From: Lophius americanus
Taxonomy: Eukaryota > Chordata > Actinopteri > Lophiiformes > Lophiidae
Direction of reading: 5' to 3'
DNA: 64,000 bases
Assembly (NCBI GenBank): GCA_037951165.1
Contig: JBBDHG010000424.1
Coordinates: 124,001-188,000, forward strand
In this document: positions 46,001 to 60,000 of the stretch, piece after piece
Position numbering within the stretch: position 1 is the stretch's first letter
Layout: every line of letters begins with the position of its first letter
The notes under the pieces: model-generated
The model's input: only the letters and a program-made list of their open reading frames with translations
What the model was told of the DNA's origin: nothing
Database searches by the model: none
Position numbers and translations under genes: made by a program

Positions 46001-49000
46001 GAGCGAGGCGGCCGATAAACCCGACAAACCGAGGAGTGCGTCTGATTCACGGCGTAAACAAACCTACGTGTAGCGTGAGCGAGTGGCGAGAGGAAACCTA
46101 CATGCTCAGGTTCTTGACTTTGGCGGCTCCAGCGGCGCTGTGGAGAGAGGACCAGAGGATTATGGGACGGAACACAATAAACCAATCAGGAGGAGGATGA
46201 GGAGGTGATTCTGCTCTTCATCCAGGAGTCATTCTCTGCCTCTGATCAGGACTCGCGTTTATCAAAGATCAAACAGACTCTAAAGGAGTCCTGTCACACG
46301 TGGGTCTGGATCAGGTTTCATTCATTCTGTTCTCCAGTTACAGGTTCTAGAAAAACAGGTTTTCTCAAAAAGACTTAAATGTATGAAGATATTCAGCAAA
46401 TAAACATTTTGTCACGTAATGCCAGTTTTTATGAGAAGAATATTAGACGTAAAGATTCTTTCCATTTTAATGTCATTCTATGATCTATTAACTCGGAGGA
46501 TAGCAGTGACCTTGATTTTGCTCATTTGAAGGTCAGACTTATTAGGTAGACTTATTCTGGATTAAACTTCACCTGCTGAAGTTATTCTAACTAATACTTT
46601 TGAGCCTAATCATGAATAATGTAGTAACACTCTTTGAAGTTAAGAGAAATCATTTACGTTAATAATCCGTGTCTCATCAAAGGGAAACGTCTCGTCATCG
46701 GTTCTTTGATATAAATAAAAGCTTTAATCTCCTAAATAGGAATGTTGTGACCGACTTTAATTCAAATGATCTATGATTAAGACTATGATTAAGATTTCAG
46801 GATTTGATCGCTTCTTTTTGTAACTACAGACTTTTATTTTAGTGTTGTTATCAGAGTTCAGGCAATAATGACATGTATCTTTTATAAAAAGGATGTAAAT
46901 ATTGATTGGGTATTCAGAGATCTTCCTCTTTCTTCGTCTTCCTGGACAAAGACGATCCTTTATCTCTAGAGGTTCTGTCCTCTAGAGTCAGGCGTCTCTG
47001 GGTAGAAGAAGGGGATAAATGTCTTGAGTCTGTGGTTCCACCTTCAGATGTTTGATAAACACGAGTCCTGATCCAGTTTCTGGATCAACGGAATTAAAAC
47101 TGGCTTTATATGAAGAAACAGGACCAAGTGGTTCTGCTGTTGGTGGACAGGAGGTTTGTTCTCGGCGGGCTGATTTGTTACAGCATGCAGAGGTTGGTTA
47201 AGGTTGGAGAAGAGGTCAGAGGTCAAAGAGTGGGACTGGGAGGGGGTAAATTAAGGGGTTGAGAGGTCGTCGTCTTACGCTGCTCTCTCTGGAGACGATG
47301 GAACGGAGGAGCCGTTGCTGCCCGGAGGAAAATGGAAGAGAGAGAAGAGTTAAAAGCAGACACAGGAAATGGATCAGAACCTTCACTGGCTGGATCTGTT
47401 GGAAACATCTAGAGAAGAGAGACTTCATTTTTATAAAACATCTCATTTGACACCTTAAAGTCCCAGAGAATTATTATGGGGTGTAAGGATTATAAAAACG
47501 CCTCCGGTCCTCTAGATACCCCCGCTGACCCGTTTCTTCCTCCTAAACCTCTCTCCGACGGGTCAGCACAAAGAACCCGCACAAAGGGTGCAGCGGCGCC
47601 GGACATGGACCCGTCTCCGGGTTACTATTGTTTGTTTACACTGAACAGAACCAGAGAGACGTGACGCCGCTCCGAACTAAGATCAGCGGCTCTGTGAGCT
47701 AAAGAGCCGCCACAACGGACAGCGGCGGCGGCGTGGCAACAACCATCACTTGACCTCCCTGGTCCATGATGTCATCCTCTGCTCACAGGGGTGAGCAACT
47801 GCTAACAGCTGCTAACAGCTGCTAACAGCTGCTAACAGCTGCTAACAGCTGCTAACAGCTGCTAACAGCTGCTAACAGCTGCTAACAGCTGCTAACAGTG
47901 GCTAACTCATGAGTCCTGGTGGCGGCTTACTTCTAATTCTCTTAGCTTCATATTTTTACTAGCTGTTGCTAGTTGCTAACTTCTACTAGCATCTAAGTGC
48001 TACTAACTAACTACTCTCTTTAAGAAGTACGGTGAGATCTCCACCCCTTTCATTCCTCCGCTGGAGCTTCATCTGTCACGTCTCAAATGTCTCGTCTGGT
48101 TCCAATCAGATTCTAAACCTCTGAGTCGGACGCATACTTCTGATGACGTCACAGGGTTTACCTGCGCAGGCCGGCGTCGTTCTGCGCCTCCTCCGGGATG
48201 AGCTCCGACTCGCTCCGAGCGATCCTCAGCGCCAGCTCGCGGTCCCTCTTCTCCTGCTCCCGGACGGCCTGACGAGCCGCCTCCTCCTCGCGCTCCACCT
48301 GCAGCTGGAGCTCCATCTCCTCCTGGAGACACACGGGTGGAAACCTTCATGTGTGCGGGTCCAGTGACACGAGCAGGGCCAGGCAGAAACAGCCAGAACA
48401 TTTATGATACATGTACTGATCTAATGGAGGGGCAGAAGTTTCCATCAAAACCTGTTTTCTGATTTCTGAAAGCGGAACTTTGACTTTGAGGATTTGCTGC
48501 TTGTGTGTTTTATGTCTCCCTAAAATCTCGCTGATCCTGCGATGTGAAGTCCTCACAGTTCTTCTGAGATTGACTGGACTGATGTTCAGAATGGATCCAT
48601 AAATAAACACTGGGATGATCTGAGGACGCCGCTGGCAGCGACACCCGACTCCTTTGTTTTTACGAACGCAGAATAGTAGTAGCAGCAGACGGTTCAATCC
48701 GAAACACGGAACGTGGTGAGGATGTCTCACAGCCACACGTTTACACGTGTCGACAGCGACGGCGCTCCTCCACAGGTTCAACAACAGAGTGAAGATTATC
48801 ACAGAGGATCTTCGTCTCTTTGAGTCTGAGTTTCTCATCACCTCGTTGTCTTGTGAGAGGATTAAAGTCTGCTGCATGCAGCCGCTTAACAGAAGCATCC
48901 AAACACTCTTCTTTCATTCGTAAATCTGAACACAGACTTGATTAAACGTGTTTAGATGGTCCGTCCATACTTCTGCAGAACCTCTGCAGAACCTCCCCTG

Positions 49001-52000
49001 AGAATCAGGACCTCTTCTTCAGTATCTGAGTGACCCAGTGACGTTCTTATGAAAACACTGTAAATGTGAACTAAGAATTAGCTTTTACGTTAATAGTCCT
49101 GTGTTTATACGACCCAGGACCCACCTGTATCCTCCTCTCCTCCTCCTCTCTCCTCTTCCTCTCCTCCTCCTCCTGCTTCCTCTTCACCTCCATCTCTGCT
49201 TTCCTGATGGAGGGAAAAACAAACAGAAGAGTGAACATGTTAAACACAGGCGTGGAATCTGACCGACTGACGGAATAAAAAAATGATAAACCAGAACAGA
49301 TGAAAGGAGGTTCCAGAGGAGATGGAGGTGTGGGTGGAGGTGCGGGTGTGTGGGTGGAGGGATAGAAGATAGTTCTACTCTCAACCAGAAACTGGAATCT
49401 GCTCAGAGGAAAAGGTCTAACAAGTATCACGCCCACTTTTAGACGTCCATTTCATTGCTGTGTTGTTTGTAAGCGTCCTTGAGCGGGGACAGACATCACA
49501 GCTTAGAAAGGTAGAAAATCATGATATATATTATCCCACTAGTTTTCTGATGATATTTCATTGTGACACCCCCCCATCCGATCTGATGATGTCGGAACCC
49601 TAGAATCAGACAAACCCAGTCCGATTCAGAGGAGTCGTCGGGAGCGATCTTGCTCAGGTTAAAGGTTTGGTCCAATCAAACACGGTCTTACAGGTCATGT
49701 GATCCATCAAGGTCCATGAGCAGCAGCTGCTTCCATCACCTTCAGGCTTTAACCTTCAGCTGCATCTTGGGAGAAGAAGTTTTCCGAGGAGGGGAGTGAA
49801 GGCGAGGAAAGTGGGCCATAAAATTTCGGCTGTCGTCTCTAATGTCTGATATTAGCGGCTAGTGGTTTGTGACGAACACGACGGACCCCATCAGTCCTCC
49901 TCAAAGACTGTCCCTGTCATTGACGGGGGGCTGTGGACCTGAGTGAGCACCGGGTTCTGAGTGTGATGGATTTAAACCTGTACGGCGCCGTTTGGGCTAT
50001 GAGACAGGAAAGATTTTTCCCGTGTTCCTGCAGCTGCGGCGAGCTGGACCTGCTGGCGGTCCGAGAGGCGAGGAGGTTATGATCGCTTCATGATCGCCTC
50101 GCACCGTCATTCTGTCCGGGTTTAAAAGTTCTCCCAAAGGCTCAACCATAGGGCAGGAGATAAAAGCTGGATGCAGGGGGCGGGGCCAATCTAGATGACA
50201 TCCCTGACGCTTCTTTTTAATCATCTTTAATAATTACTAATCTGATTTACTTCAAAATCTAATTTAGGATTTTTTAAAAATATACACATTTCACATTTAA
50301 GTAAACATTTTTTTTATTTAATTTTAATTTCATATTCAATTAAACATTATTTTTACATTAACTTATAATTATGTATATTAATATAATAACTATTTAATGT
50401 TATTTTCATAATTATTGTTATTTTCATTTTAATACTGAATATTTCTTTTATGCAACTAAGACTGAATAATTTACATTATTTTCCTAAAAATTAAAGCAAA
50501 ACTAAATTTAAAACTTTAAACTTTCTGTATTTGTTTTTTTCTCAGTCGATGTTTTTACTCTGATAAAATTCAGTTTGCTTCAAGTCTTTAGGTGTAAAAA
50601 CCCGAACCCATCATTTTATTTTCTTCTCATTGAAGTTCTTGAGGACCCGTCGGGGTCTAATGATTTCAGACGGGTGGGTTGAGCTGCTGAGACCAGATTT
50701 GATCCTGGGGCTGAAGTCGGTCTGGATTTAATGAGTTAAGTCTAGATTGTTCCACGCCGCCCTGTGGTGACCTCGCTCTGACCTTCTCCTTCTGCTGGGA
50801 CACACAAACCCTTTGACATCCTCAGGCTCCTCCTACCTTCAGATAAACCCGTATGAAAGTGAATCTGTGAGGTCAAACCCACCGGACCGAGATGCTCGCT
50901 TCTATTTGTTGAAGCCCCTCCTCCCACTTACAGTCGTCTATCTTCCTCCTCCTGTTTGCGGTGCTGCTCTTCCTCCTCCCTCCTGTTCTTCTCCCTCTGC
51001 ATCTCCTCCTGGATGCGTGTCAGCCGCTCCTTCTCTTCCTCCTCCTTCTTCTTGTTCTGCATGGCGGTCAGCAGCTGCTCCGACCGCGTCACCAGGGCCT
51101 GGTACTCGTGGTCGATGTCGATCCGACTCATGATGGTGTTCTGGACAGACAGGAGGAGGTCACATGATGTTAAATCCTGATTACTTCAAACACAGAGGCT
51201 TTAAGCCGGGACAGAATGTATTTCTTTCTGTTCTCCACCTCAGAACCTGGTTCTGAATGTCACTCAGAACCTGGTTCTGAATGTCATTACATCAAAATGC
51301 GCCTACACCTACGGAGGAACTGGAGAGAAAAGAAATGTTCTAGATTAAGAATTGAAATAAATCCCAGAGTTCATCTGGAACACGTTGGTCCATTTTATCT
51401 CCTGACACAAGCACCTCAGAGGTAGACCTTAATTTGATGAAGAGCCTCAGAGGCGGTCCGAATCATCAGACCAAACCTCAGTCTGTGTTGTCAGATGTTC
51501 CGGCGCCATCAGAGCGTGATCCGACGCTCAGGGAGGACGGCCCTATAAACCTGGAGGATGTTGATGAATATTCATACACATCTGCTGACACTTCTATCCT
51601 CTCCTACTTCAGGTTACTGAGGGTCCAAACCGCAGGATTTAGACCAGAACCAAGAGAGATGAGGATCATTCAACCCGCTATTGATCTTCTAATGCAAACA
51701 GACAGAACCCTTCTAAACGGGCCTCCAGTTGGTACGGACTGAGATAAGGTCCAATGTCACCCACCTTGATTTTGACCATCAGAGAGTTGATGGCAGCCTC
51801 CAGGTCCTGGACCTGTTTGCCCATCTCCTGTTTGCCCTCCTTCAGACCGCCCACCACCTCAGTGAAGCGGTCCATCCTCTTCGTCAGGTTCCTCACCTTC
51901 ACCAAACCGTCGATCCTAAAAGTCGACCAGAATCGTTAGTGAAAGCAGGAAATGTGTTCATTCGGGGTTAAGGGGTTAAACCCGGTTCAGTAAAGTGAAG

Positions 52001-55000
52001 GTGGTTCATTTACGACCCAGCAGAAGCTCAGAGGTTTCAGTCCAATCCTAGAATTCACAGAAAGTCCAACTCCTCATTTTGTTTCCGTCTTAAATTTGAA
52101 TTAAAACCTCACCCTCGTGATGACAGGAGGGGAACGTAGTACCGCAGTGGTACAGTACCAGTTCTTTCCGGCGTAGGATGTTGTTTTGGGCTCCAGTGGT
52201 TCGACCCGGACAGTTTCCTCTTCATCCAAGTATGAGAATATTAACAGGACATTTATGAGGGGAAGCAGAGCCTCAATCTTACAGCCGCCTCGTAAACCGC
52301 CTGGTCTTTACTCTTGAGTCCAGTTTACATGACAGATGTTCCCTCATAAAAGTCAACTCTAAACCCAAACCCGGTTCTCTTCTGAACTCCTTAGAACTCT
52401 CCTCAGATAAAAAAGGTGTCCGAACTTTAACAAACTGACCCGTGTCAGGTGCTCCCGGAATGACAGATGTGATTCCAGGTTCAAGGTCATCCCGAGGGCC
52501 CTGAAGGCATCACGTCTGCTTTATGGCCTCCACATTAAAGGTTCAAGACGGGCGGCTGAAGAAAACTGTATTTCTGTTGACCTCCATGTCTTCAGGCACA
52601 TCAGAGACACAAGGTCAGACATCTGTAACCGTAGCAACGTGAAGGTTTATCATTCTAGGACATGATGGAGAGTAAGAGTCATTTTACGGATGACTTACTT
52701 ACTACTTTTTACTTTTGTGACTGGATCTTTCTACATCTAGAACTTCTCAGGAAATAATGAGATGGTATTAACAGAAGCTGCTATCTAGGTTCTGCAATCT
52801 GGTCCATCCATCCATTCTCACCTCAGCAACACTCTCCAGCTCATCCTGGAGGATCCTGAGGTGTTCCCAGGACACACGAGGTAAAGAAAGGGATTGAGGT
52901 CCATCAGTCTTTGAAGAGTTCAAAAGCTGTTTCTAAAGTTCTGCTTCTCCACGGATCCACAGTGAGACACATCATCTACACATGTAGAAGACCCAGAACA
53001 ACAGAGAACCCACACAAAGGTGGACCACCTTCAAGAATTCCTTCAAGAGCACGGAGAAAGTTCATTCAGGAGATCACAGAAGATCCAGAGAGAACATTCT
53101 GTGAACATTCTGTGAGGTCATCGGTCTGTGAGGTCATCGGTCTGTGAGGTCATCGGTCTGTGAGGTCATCGGTCTGTGAGGTCATCAGTCTGTGAGGTCA
53201 TCATTATTCATTATTATGTGTGTTCTAATCGTCTGCTGCTGTAAACATTGAGGTGTTAGATGAAGGTCAACGGTCTTCTGGTGTACAAGACCAACAAGTT
53301 CTCACATCACACTGAACCCTCCCCAGAAACTCTCCTCCCCTGCATCCTCCAGCTCTGCCCCCCCAGGTGACGTAAGAGAGAGGGAAGGTGGGATAGAGAG
53401 AGGGAGGTCAGGAGGAAAGAGGAAGGAATAAGTGGGAGAGAAGCAGAGGGGGTTTAGAAATGAGTAAGAGGGAGGATGAGGAGGCGGGTGGAGGAGGTCA
53501 GAACACTCAGGAAGGAGGACAGACACCCACCGAGGTTTATGCTTCCTCCTGCAGAGCCACATCCGGACCGTCTTCTGCATCTTGATGCAGGCGCTGGTCC
53601 GGTACAGAATCTTGTTCTTCACTGAGACAGACAGAAGAACAGGAGGAAACTGTCATCATCCTGGAGACATGACCTCTGAGGGTCGGCAGGAAACAACCAG
53701 AGTTCACAGAGGAGGCCGGTCCGAACCTCCGGTGTCCCTACCGCTGAAAGAACCTTTTCAAGAAGAGTCAGATGTTTATATCAGCATTTAGGGTCACGTT
53801 CATCACGTTTCCTTCAAACCTCTGAACATCTAGCCGACGAGGTTCTAGGGAGGTGCAATGTCTCCTCTCAGGTTGGGAAAAGAACCGAAGCCGATAAAAG
53901 GGGGCGGAGCCCGAACAACTCTTATTGGTTGGCGCTTACCTCTACGTTTAGCCCGTTTTCTTCTTCTACAGAACCGCCAAAAGAACTGTGAGATTACGCA
54001 AACATGTTTTCAATCCGCCAGCGTCATAGCATGAAGAAGGTCTCGGGTCGGACAGAACTATTTATGCCCAGCTCATCTTGCCTGTTTGACGCGGGGAGCT
54101 CGGCGTCGGATGAAGATAGAGATAGAGTGACATGATGAGGAGGAAACACAGAGATAAGGAGAGAAATGAGGAGATTAGGAGTCAGAGGGATGATGGCGGC
54201 GGTGAAATCTCCACAGACAGATAGAGGAGCTCACCCCTACACTATTATCAGCACCATCTCTGCGGTGCGGGTCGCTCTCAGTCCATAGGACTCTGGGTTC
54301 TACATGAGAGGCGTCTGTACATACGGATCCATCTCCTCATGGTGTCATTTCAAACATGTCCGCCGGGACAGGAGGTTGAATCAAACCTTATTTATTGTGC
54401 TAATGATCCGCTTTAAGTCTGAAAACCTCAGTGTTGAAGTAGAAATAAAGGTTTCTCTGTTTGGCTGACCCCTCCCTTCAACGCAGAATCCCCGACGCAG
54501 CTCATTTGGGGCGGGACTTTATGCCTCTTTCAGACGCTGTACATTCTACAACGATGCAGTCAGTATCGACCAGTTCCTTCTGTCGGCCCGAAGAGGGAGG
54601 CGTCTTGAGTTCTGACGTCATCAACAAACAGAAATGTGTCGTCTGGGACGTTTCACGACATCTCTAGCAGGTTAGCTTTCTTTTCACCGCGCTCCCGCCC
54701 TTTTATGAAGTTGACCAATAAGAACAGAGTGGACAAACATGGTTAAGTAGACGCCGGGAGGTTATCGGTGCAGGTAGGGGGCACCTTCTCCCTGAACCAT
54801 TCCACGCCGAACCAAATATTGTACTAGCGAGTGTAGCGTTCCCCCAGCGGGGGAGGAGGCGTCCCCTCCGCTGACCTGAATTCCCCGGATCCCCCCTTCC
54901 ATTTTATTTCTCAGCAGTTTCACGACTCGGGTCTTAATGTTCATTCTTTGACAGCGAGGTTTCAGTCTGATTCTACATTTGTCCAAATTCCCAACACAGT

Positions 55001-56999
55001 TATCCATCAAAAAGTGATTCATCGTCTCTTCATCATCGTTATGCAACTTCACCTAAAACATAAAAACCCTCTCTAGAGCCGGAGTTCTGGACTTCTGTAC
55101 AGATGCTACTACAGCTACTTATCCAAAGAGAACCTCCACATTTTACAAACGGAACATTTATCTATCCTCAGTGAGGGAGTTCATTTTTGTCTCATCATCA
55201 CGTCCTCCAGCGCTGGGGAAAGAATGAAGGAAGAAAAGAAAGAAAGAACTTTTCAGAAGCTGCTTACGTTTTACGACGGACAGCGCCCCCCACTGGACCT
55301 TCTTCAAGCGGCTGTGGATGAGCCACGTGTTGACCTTCTTCACCAGCTCTGCCAGGTGGTCCGGGTCCGACCTCATGATCTGGTCAAACTCTGCGAACTG
55401 AAGCAGAGGAGAGTAGGAGGAGATCAGTCAGCAGGTGTTCCACTAGAACCTGGACGACGGAACAGAACCAGCAGTGATCAGTGGATCAATCACTAACTAA
55501 TTATTATCTAACTAATGTTATAACAGTCTGTTTTCAGCTTCACTGAAAAAGGAAGGAGCAGTCAAAGACAACACAACAACTAAACAAATGTTTCTTATGG
55601 TCTGTTGATGTAAAAAACTTCTCTCTAGCGCAGACCTCCACCTCTCCTGGTTCTCCTCCACCTGCTCTCACTTCAGATCACAATGTCCTCCGAGAACATC
55701 AGAGTCCATGGAGACTCCTGCTGACCTCCTATGTCAGTCTGTCCATCACCACAGCAAACCAGAAGGGGCTCAGAGCCCATCCTTGGTGCAGTCCCACCTC
55801 CACCCTGAACCCATCCATCCTCCATCCCTCCTACTGCTCCCCTCACCAGCTGTCAGTTAGTGTCAGTGATGTTTATGTCCCTTACAGAGGCAGTAATGAC
55901 ATCATTACATAGTTAGCGTGTCTCCAGTAACTCCTTCAGGATATTTGGTGAGACATCAGACGTTGTTCTACAGCAGCTGTTGTTGACCGGCGCCGACTCA
56001 GACCCTGATGGTTGAATCCTGATCAGTGCATCCGGTCTCAGACAGCCGGGAGCATTTATCTGCCTGAACGGCGTTTTCTCCCTTTATCTGCATCCAGGCA
56101 TGATTTATAGCAGACGCCACCGCAGCGCCGCTGAATAAACTCTTACTACGTCCGTCGAGGTTTCATCTCTAGAAGTCTAGGAACGCTGAATAATGGAACA
56201 AGCTCCTGGATGATGATGATTCCTCAGCCTCCAACTCTTCTCCCGTGTGTCAGAGTCTGGATCTGCTTCAGAGCCACCGTTTATTAGGACTGACGCGACG
56301 CATGAGAGGAACAATAAAAAGATCAAACAGGCGTCAATAAACATCGGCGGTTTGATGAAGCCGAAGGAATCTCCTCAAGCACTCCTGAGGACGAAGACCA
56401 GTCTTTCATAGAGCTCGTAAGATGTCAGCCACGTCTCGGGACATTCTCCAGACTGATTTCAGAAGAACTTATTTACCTTCATCTACCTCACCTTAGGTCG
56501 GAGGGTAAAGAAGACAAAGACCAACGAGATGAAGAAAAATGAGGATGAAGAGAACAATAAAGAAGATAATGAAGATTAAGAGAAAGAGAAATAAAGAGAC
56601 ATAGAAGATGATGAAGAAGAGAAAGACATATCCTTGAACGACAACAACATGAAGAAAAAGAATAAGATGGATAAGACGAAGAACAAGAGAAACAAAGAAG
56701 ATGATGTGGAGGAGAATGAAGAAGAGGCAAGGAGATTTAGAGCAGGAGCAAGGAAAAGATGAAGGTCGAGTAGATGATGAAGAGAAAAAAGTCAAACAGC
56801 ACAAAGAAGACGAAGACAAAGTAGATAAAAATGAACAGAAATGACGAAGAGAAGGAAGAACACAACAAAAACAAGATGACGAAAATTAGGAGGAAGAGCA
56901 CAAAAGACTGGATGATGTAGAACAGGGAGTCAAAGAAAAGGACAAAGAATCATCTTCAGAGTCTATCTTAATGTTTGGGTGCGTGTGTGTGTGTGTGTA

Positions 57000-57037
<38 letters not shown>

Positions 57038-60000
57038 TGTGTGTATGTGTGTGTGACTAAGTGTGTCCTGCAGAGGTCCTCTACTTCTCCTGAAAACCTC
57101 ATGTCTGACCCGACTATGATGGATTATTCATCCGTAGGAAAGATCCCATCCTGCCGTCTCACCTCACCTCAGCAGCCAAAATGACTAATGTTCTTTCTTC
57201 AGGGGGAGGGAACCTGTAGAAGCTCATGGGGGGTAATAAAATCTCACCTTCCCCGGCCTGAAGAAGACTTTGGTCAGGCCAAACTTGTAGTCGTTCTCAT
57301 TGAGGCCCAGAGCTTTGAAGAGAGCCTGGAACACAAACAGGAGCGGACGGGTCAACAAACATGGAGGGGGGGTCTGAGGAGGAGGATAGAAGTTTAGAGG
57401 GGGGAGCTGACCTTGCAGAAGAGGCGGGGGTCGAGGCGGCAGAGTTTAGGAGGCATGTAGTTCTGGTACATGTTGTAGAGTTCGTGGAAGGGAGCCCTGG
57501 AGGGGAAGCCGCCCTGCATCAGGTCCAGCACTGACACCATACCTGAACCAACAGAGGAACAAGTTCCTTCAGTCTGGGCCTCGAACCAACAACCCTCTCT
57601 TAGCTGATACTAAATGTGGTCAGAAACGTGCTTCATTATTCTCTCAGGTAGAATCTGGGTGAAAGTTTGCCAATTTGTAGAGAATGATGAAATCACACTC
57701 TGACATGAATAACCTTTAAATAAACCTATGCTGAGAAAAGCCCCCAACCTCCTGCTTTCTACAAAACATCCCTGAATGAGAAGTCAGGTCCAAAAAACAG
57801 TGTATTTTGTAAAAAGCTCCCCATGGTGAGTAAAATATGAGAAATATATACATAAGCTACATGTACCAGGCATTTAACACCAAGGATGAGACCCCCAGAG
57901 TTATCGCTTATACTATGACTCTATGAAGGTCCTACTGCACCACCCAAGGCTCCAGAAGACCCCACATCTATACCCTTAATAAGGGGAAATCTGCCCTTTA
58001 CCCACTCAGATAAAAGTGTAACGTTCACCCCCCGACTCCTACATCAAAGCAGCAGACAAAACAAAGGAGGAACAAAATGAAGAGTTTTGGATGAATGAAA
58101 AGTTTGAAACTTTAAGTTTGGTTGTAGTTCCTCTCTGTCTCCAGAAGAGATAAGATGAGTAATCTCTTCTGCTCAGTAGTTACTTTCCTCAAAATAACCT
58201 TCAAATATCTCCACAACTGTCAGGTGTATCTTCATCACCGTGGTGTCTGTGAACAGGTGACACCTACAATCATTCATTTACAGTGTCTGTATCATTATAC
58301 CTGTTTCTATGTGTGAGTAATCTGTTACTATGTATGAGTAATCTGTTTCTGTGTGAGTAATCTGTTACTATGTATGAGTAATCTGTTTCTGTGTGAGTAA
58401 TCTGTTACTATGTATGAGTAATCTGTTTCTATGTGTGAGTAATCTGTTACTATGTGTGGGTAGTCTGTTACTGTGTGAGTAATCTGTTCCTGTGTGAGTA
58501 ATCTATTACTGTGTGTGAGTAATCTGTTACTATGTATGAGTAATCTGTTACTATGTGTGAGTAGTCTGTTACTGTGTGAGTAATCTGTTACTGTGTGTGA
58601 GTAATCTGTTACTGTGTGAGTAATCTGTTACTGTGTGAGTAATCTGTTACTGTGTGAGTAATCTGTTACTGTATGAGTAATATGTTACTGTGTGAGTAAT
58701 CTGTTACTGTGTGTGAGTAATCTGTTACTCCGTGTGAGTAATCTGTTACTATGTGTGAGTAATCTATTACTGTGTGCGAGTAATCCACAGAGAAAAAAAA
58801 GAGACTGATTTGTAGAAAGAGAGGAAGGATGAAAGAGAGGAATAAAGTACAGAGAGAAAGGAAGGAAAAAAAAGAAAGAAAGGGAAGAAGGAAGAAAGAA
58901 AGAAGGGGAAATAAAAGAGAGGTATTTATAGAAATATTTACTCCGGTAATATCTGAAACTAGTTTCATGTTCCAGAGAAAAGTTTAAAGAGTTTGAAGCA
59001 AAACCTCAAAAGAAAATGGCCTCAGTTTGTCAAAGATCTGCTTTTCTAATCAACAAAGCTCCCCGGACATCTTTAAAATAAGAATAAATAGTTTCATATC
59101 GTAGGATTAGACCTTTTTGGAGGCGAACCCAACTCCAGATCAGCGTTCCCATTCCCAGTCCAATAAAGCTGATGGAGAGAAACGGGAGCGGCGCTATCGG
59201 AGCGGAACATCGGCCGGTCGGCGAGGGCGGAAGGAGGAGGGGGCTCTCTGAGGATATTAAAGCCCGCCTCATTATTTGTTCTCCTCCCAACCTGACGGCC
59301 GAGTCTGGTCCGGTCTCCGGTTTGGGGAATAGGTGGAGTTTTAACAGCTCTAATGTCACGAACGGCGAGATTACAGGACAGGAAATGAGGTCGGTCGAGG
59401 TCGTAGTGATTGGAAAGGAACAAATATATTATCCTCTGGTTCCTGCAGAGTTCTCAGAGTCAAAGTTAAGGCTGATGGAATGGAACGGTACCAGCTTTTA
59501 TAGTCCAAACGGTTCAAACATGATGGATCAGTCTGTGGCAGCGGTTCCTCCCGACAGAACTCAGGCGGCTCAGATGGTGAGGGATGGATTCACAGCGATG
59601 GCTTCCTTCACATTTGAACCCATAACAGCTTCTTGTTGTAAGCCAAGAGAGTAGTTCAAGAGAAACTACTTTTACTTTTAGTCTGCAGACTTTACTTCAT
59701 CTTATAGCTGGACCGACATGAGGAAACTACGTCCAGTCCCGATCAGAACCAAATGCAGAGAACTGACCTTTGCCCTCGAACCCGAGACTTAGGGGCCGTT
59801 TACGCGACAACGGTTTTCACACTAAACCATAAACTTCTGTCGCCTTTTGACTAAGACGTAGAGGTACTACCAATAATAAGTTCACTTTATTCCTCACAGC
59901 TCTTGTGGGTCAGGACCAGAAGGAAAGACAATGGACCCAAAATGTGACAGAAACCTGATTTTGACCCACTGAAGAGTAGAGGTGGAATAAAGTCTCACCC

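Noticed and set aside
48347..48898. 183-codon - strand open frame next to a myo6 exon
   Set aside because: Same strand as myo6 but lies in an intron, with no similarity to myosin VI or to any family I recognise.
59172..59654. 160-codon + strand open frame in a myo6 intron
   Set aside because: No recognisable domain; opposite strand to the gene; probably chance.
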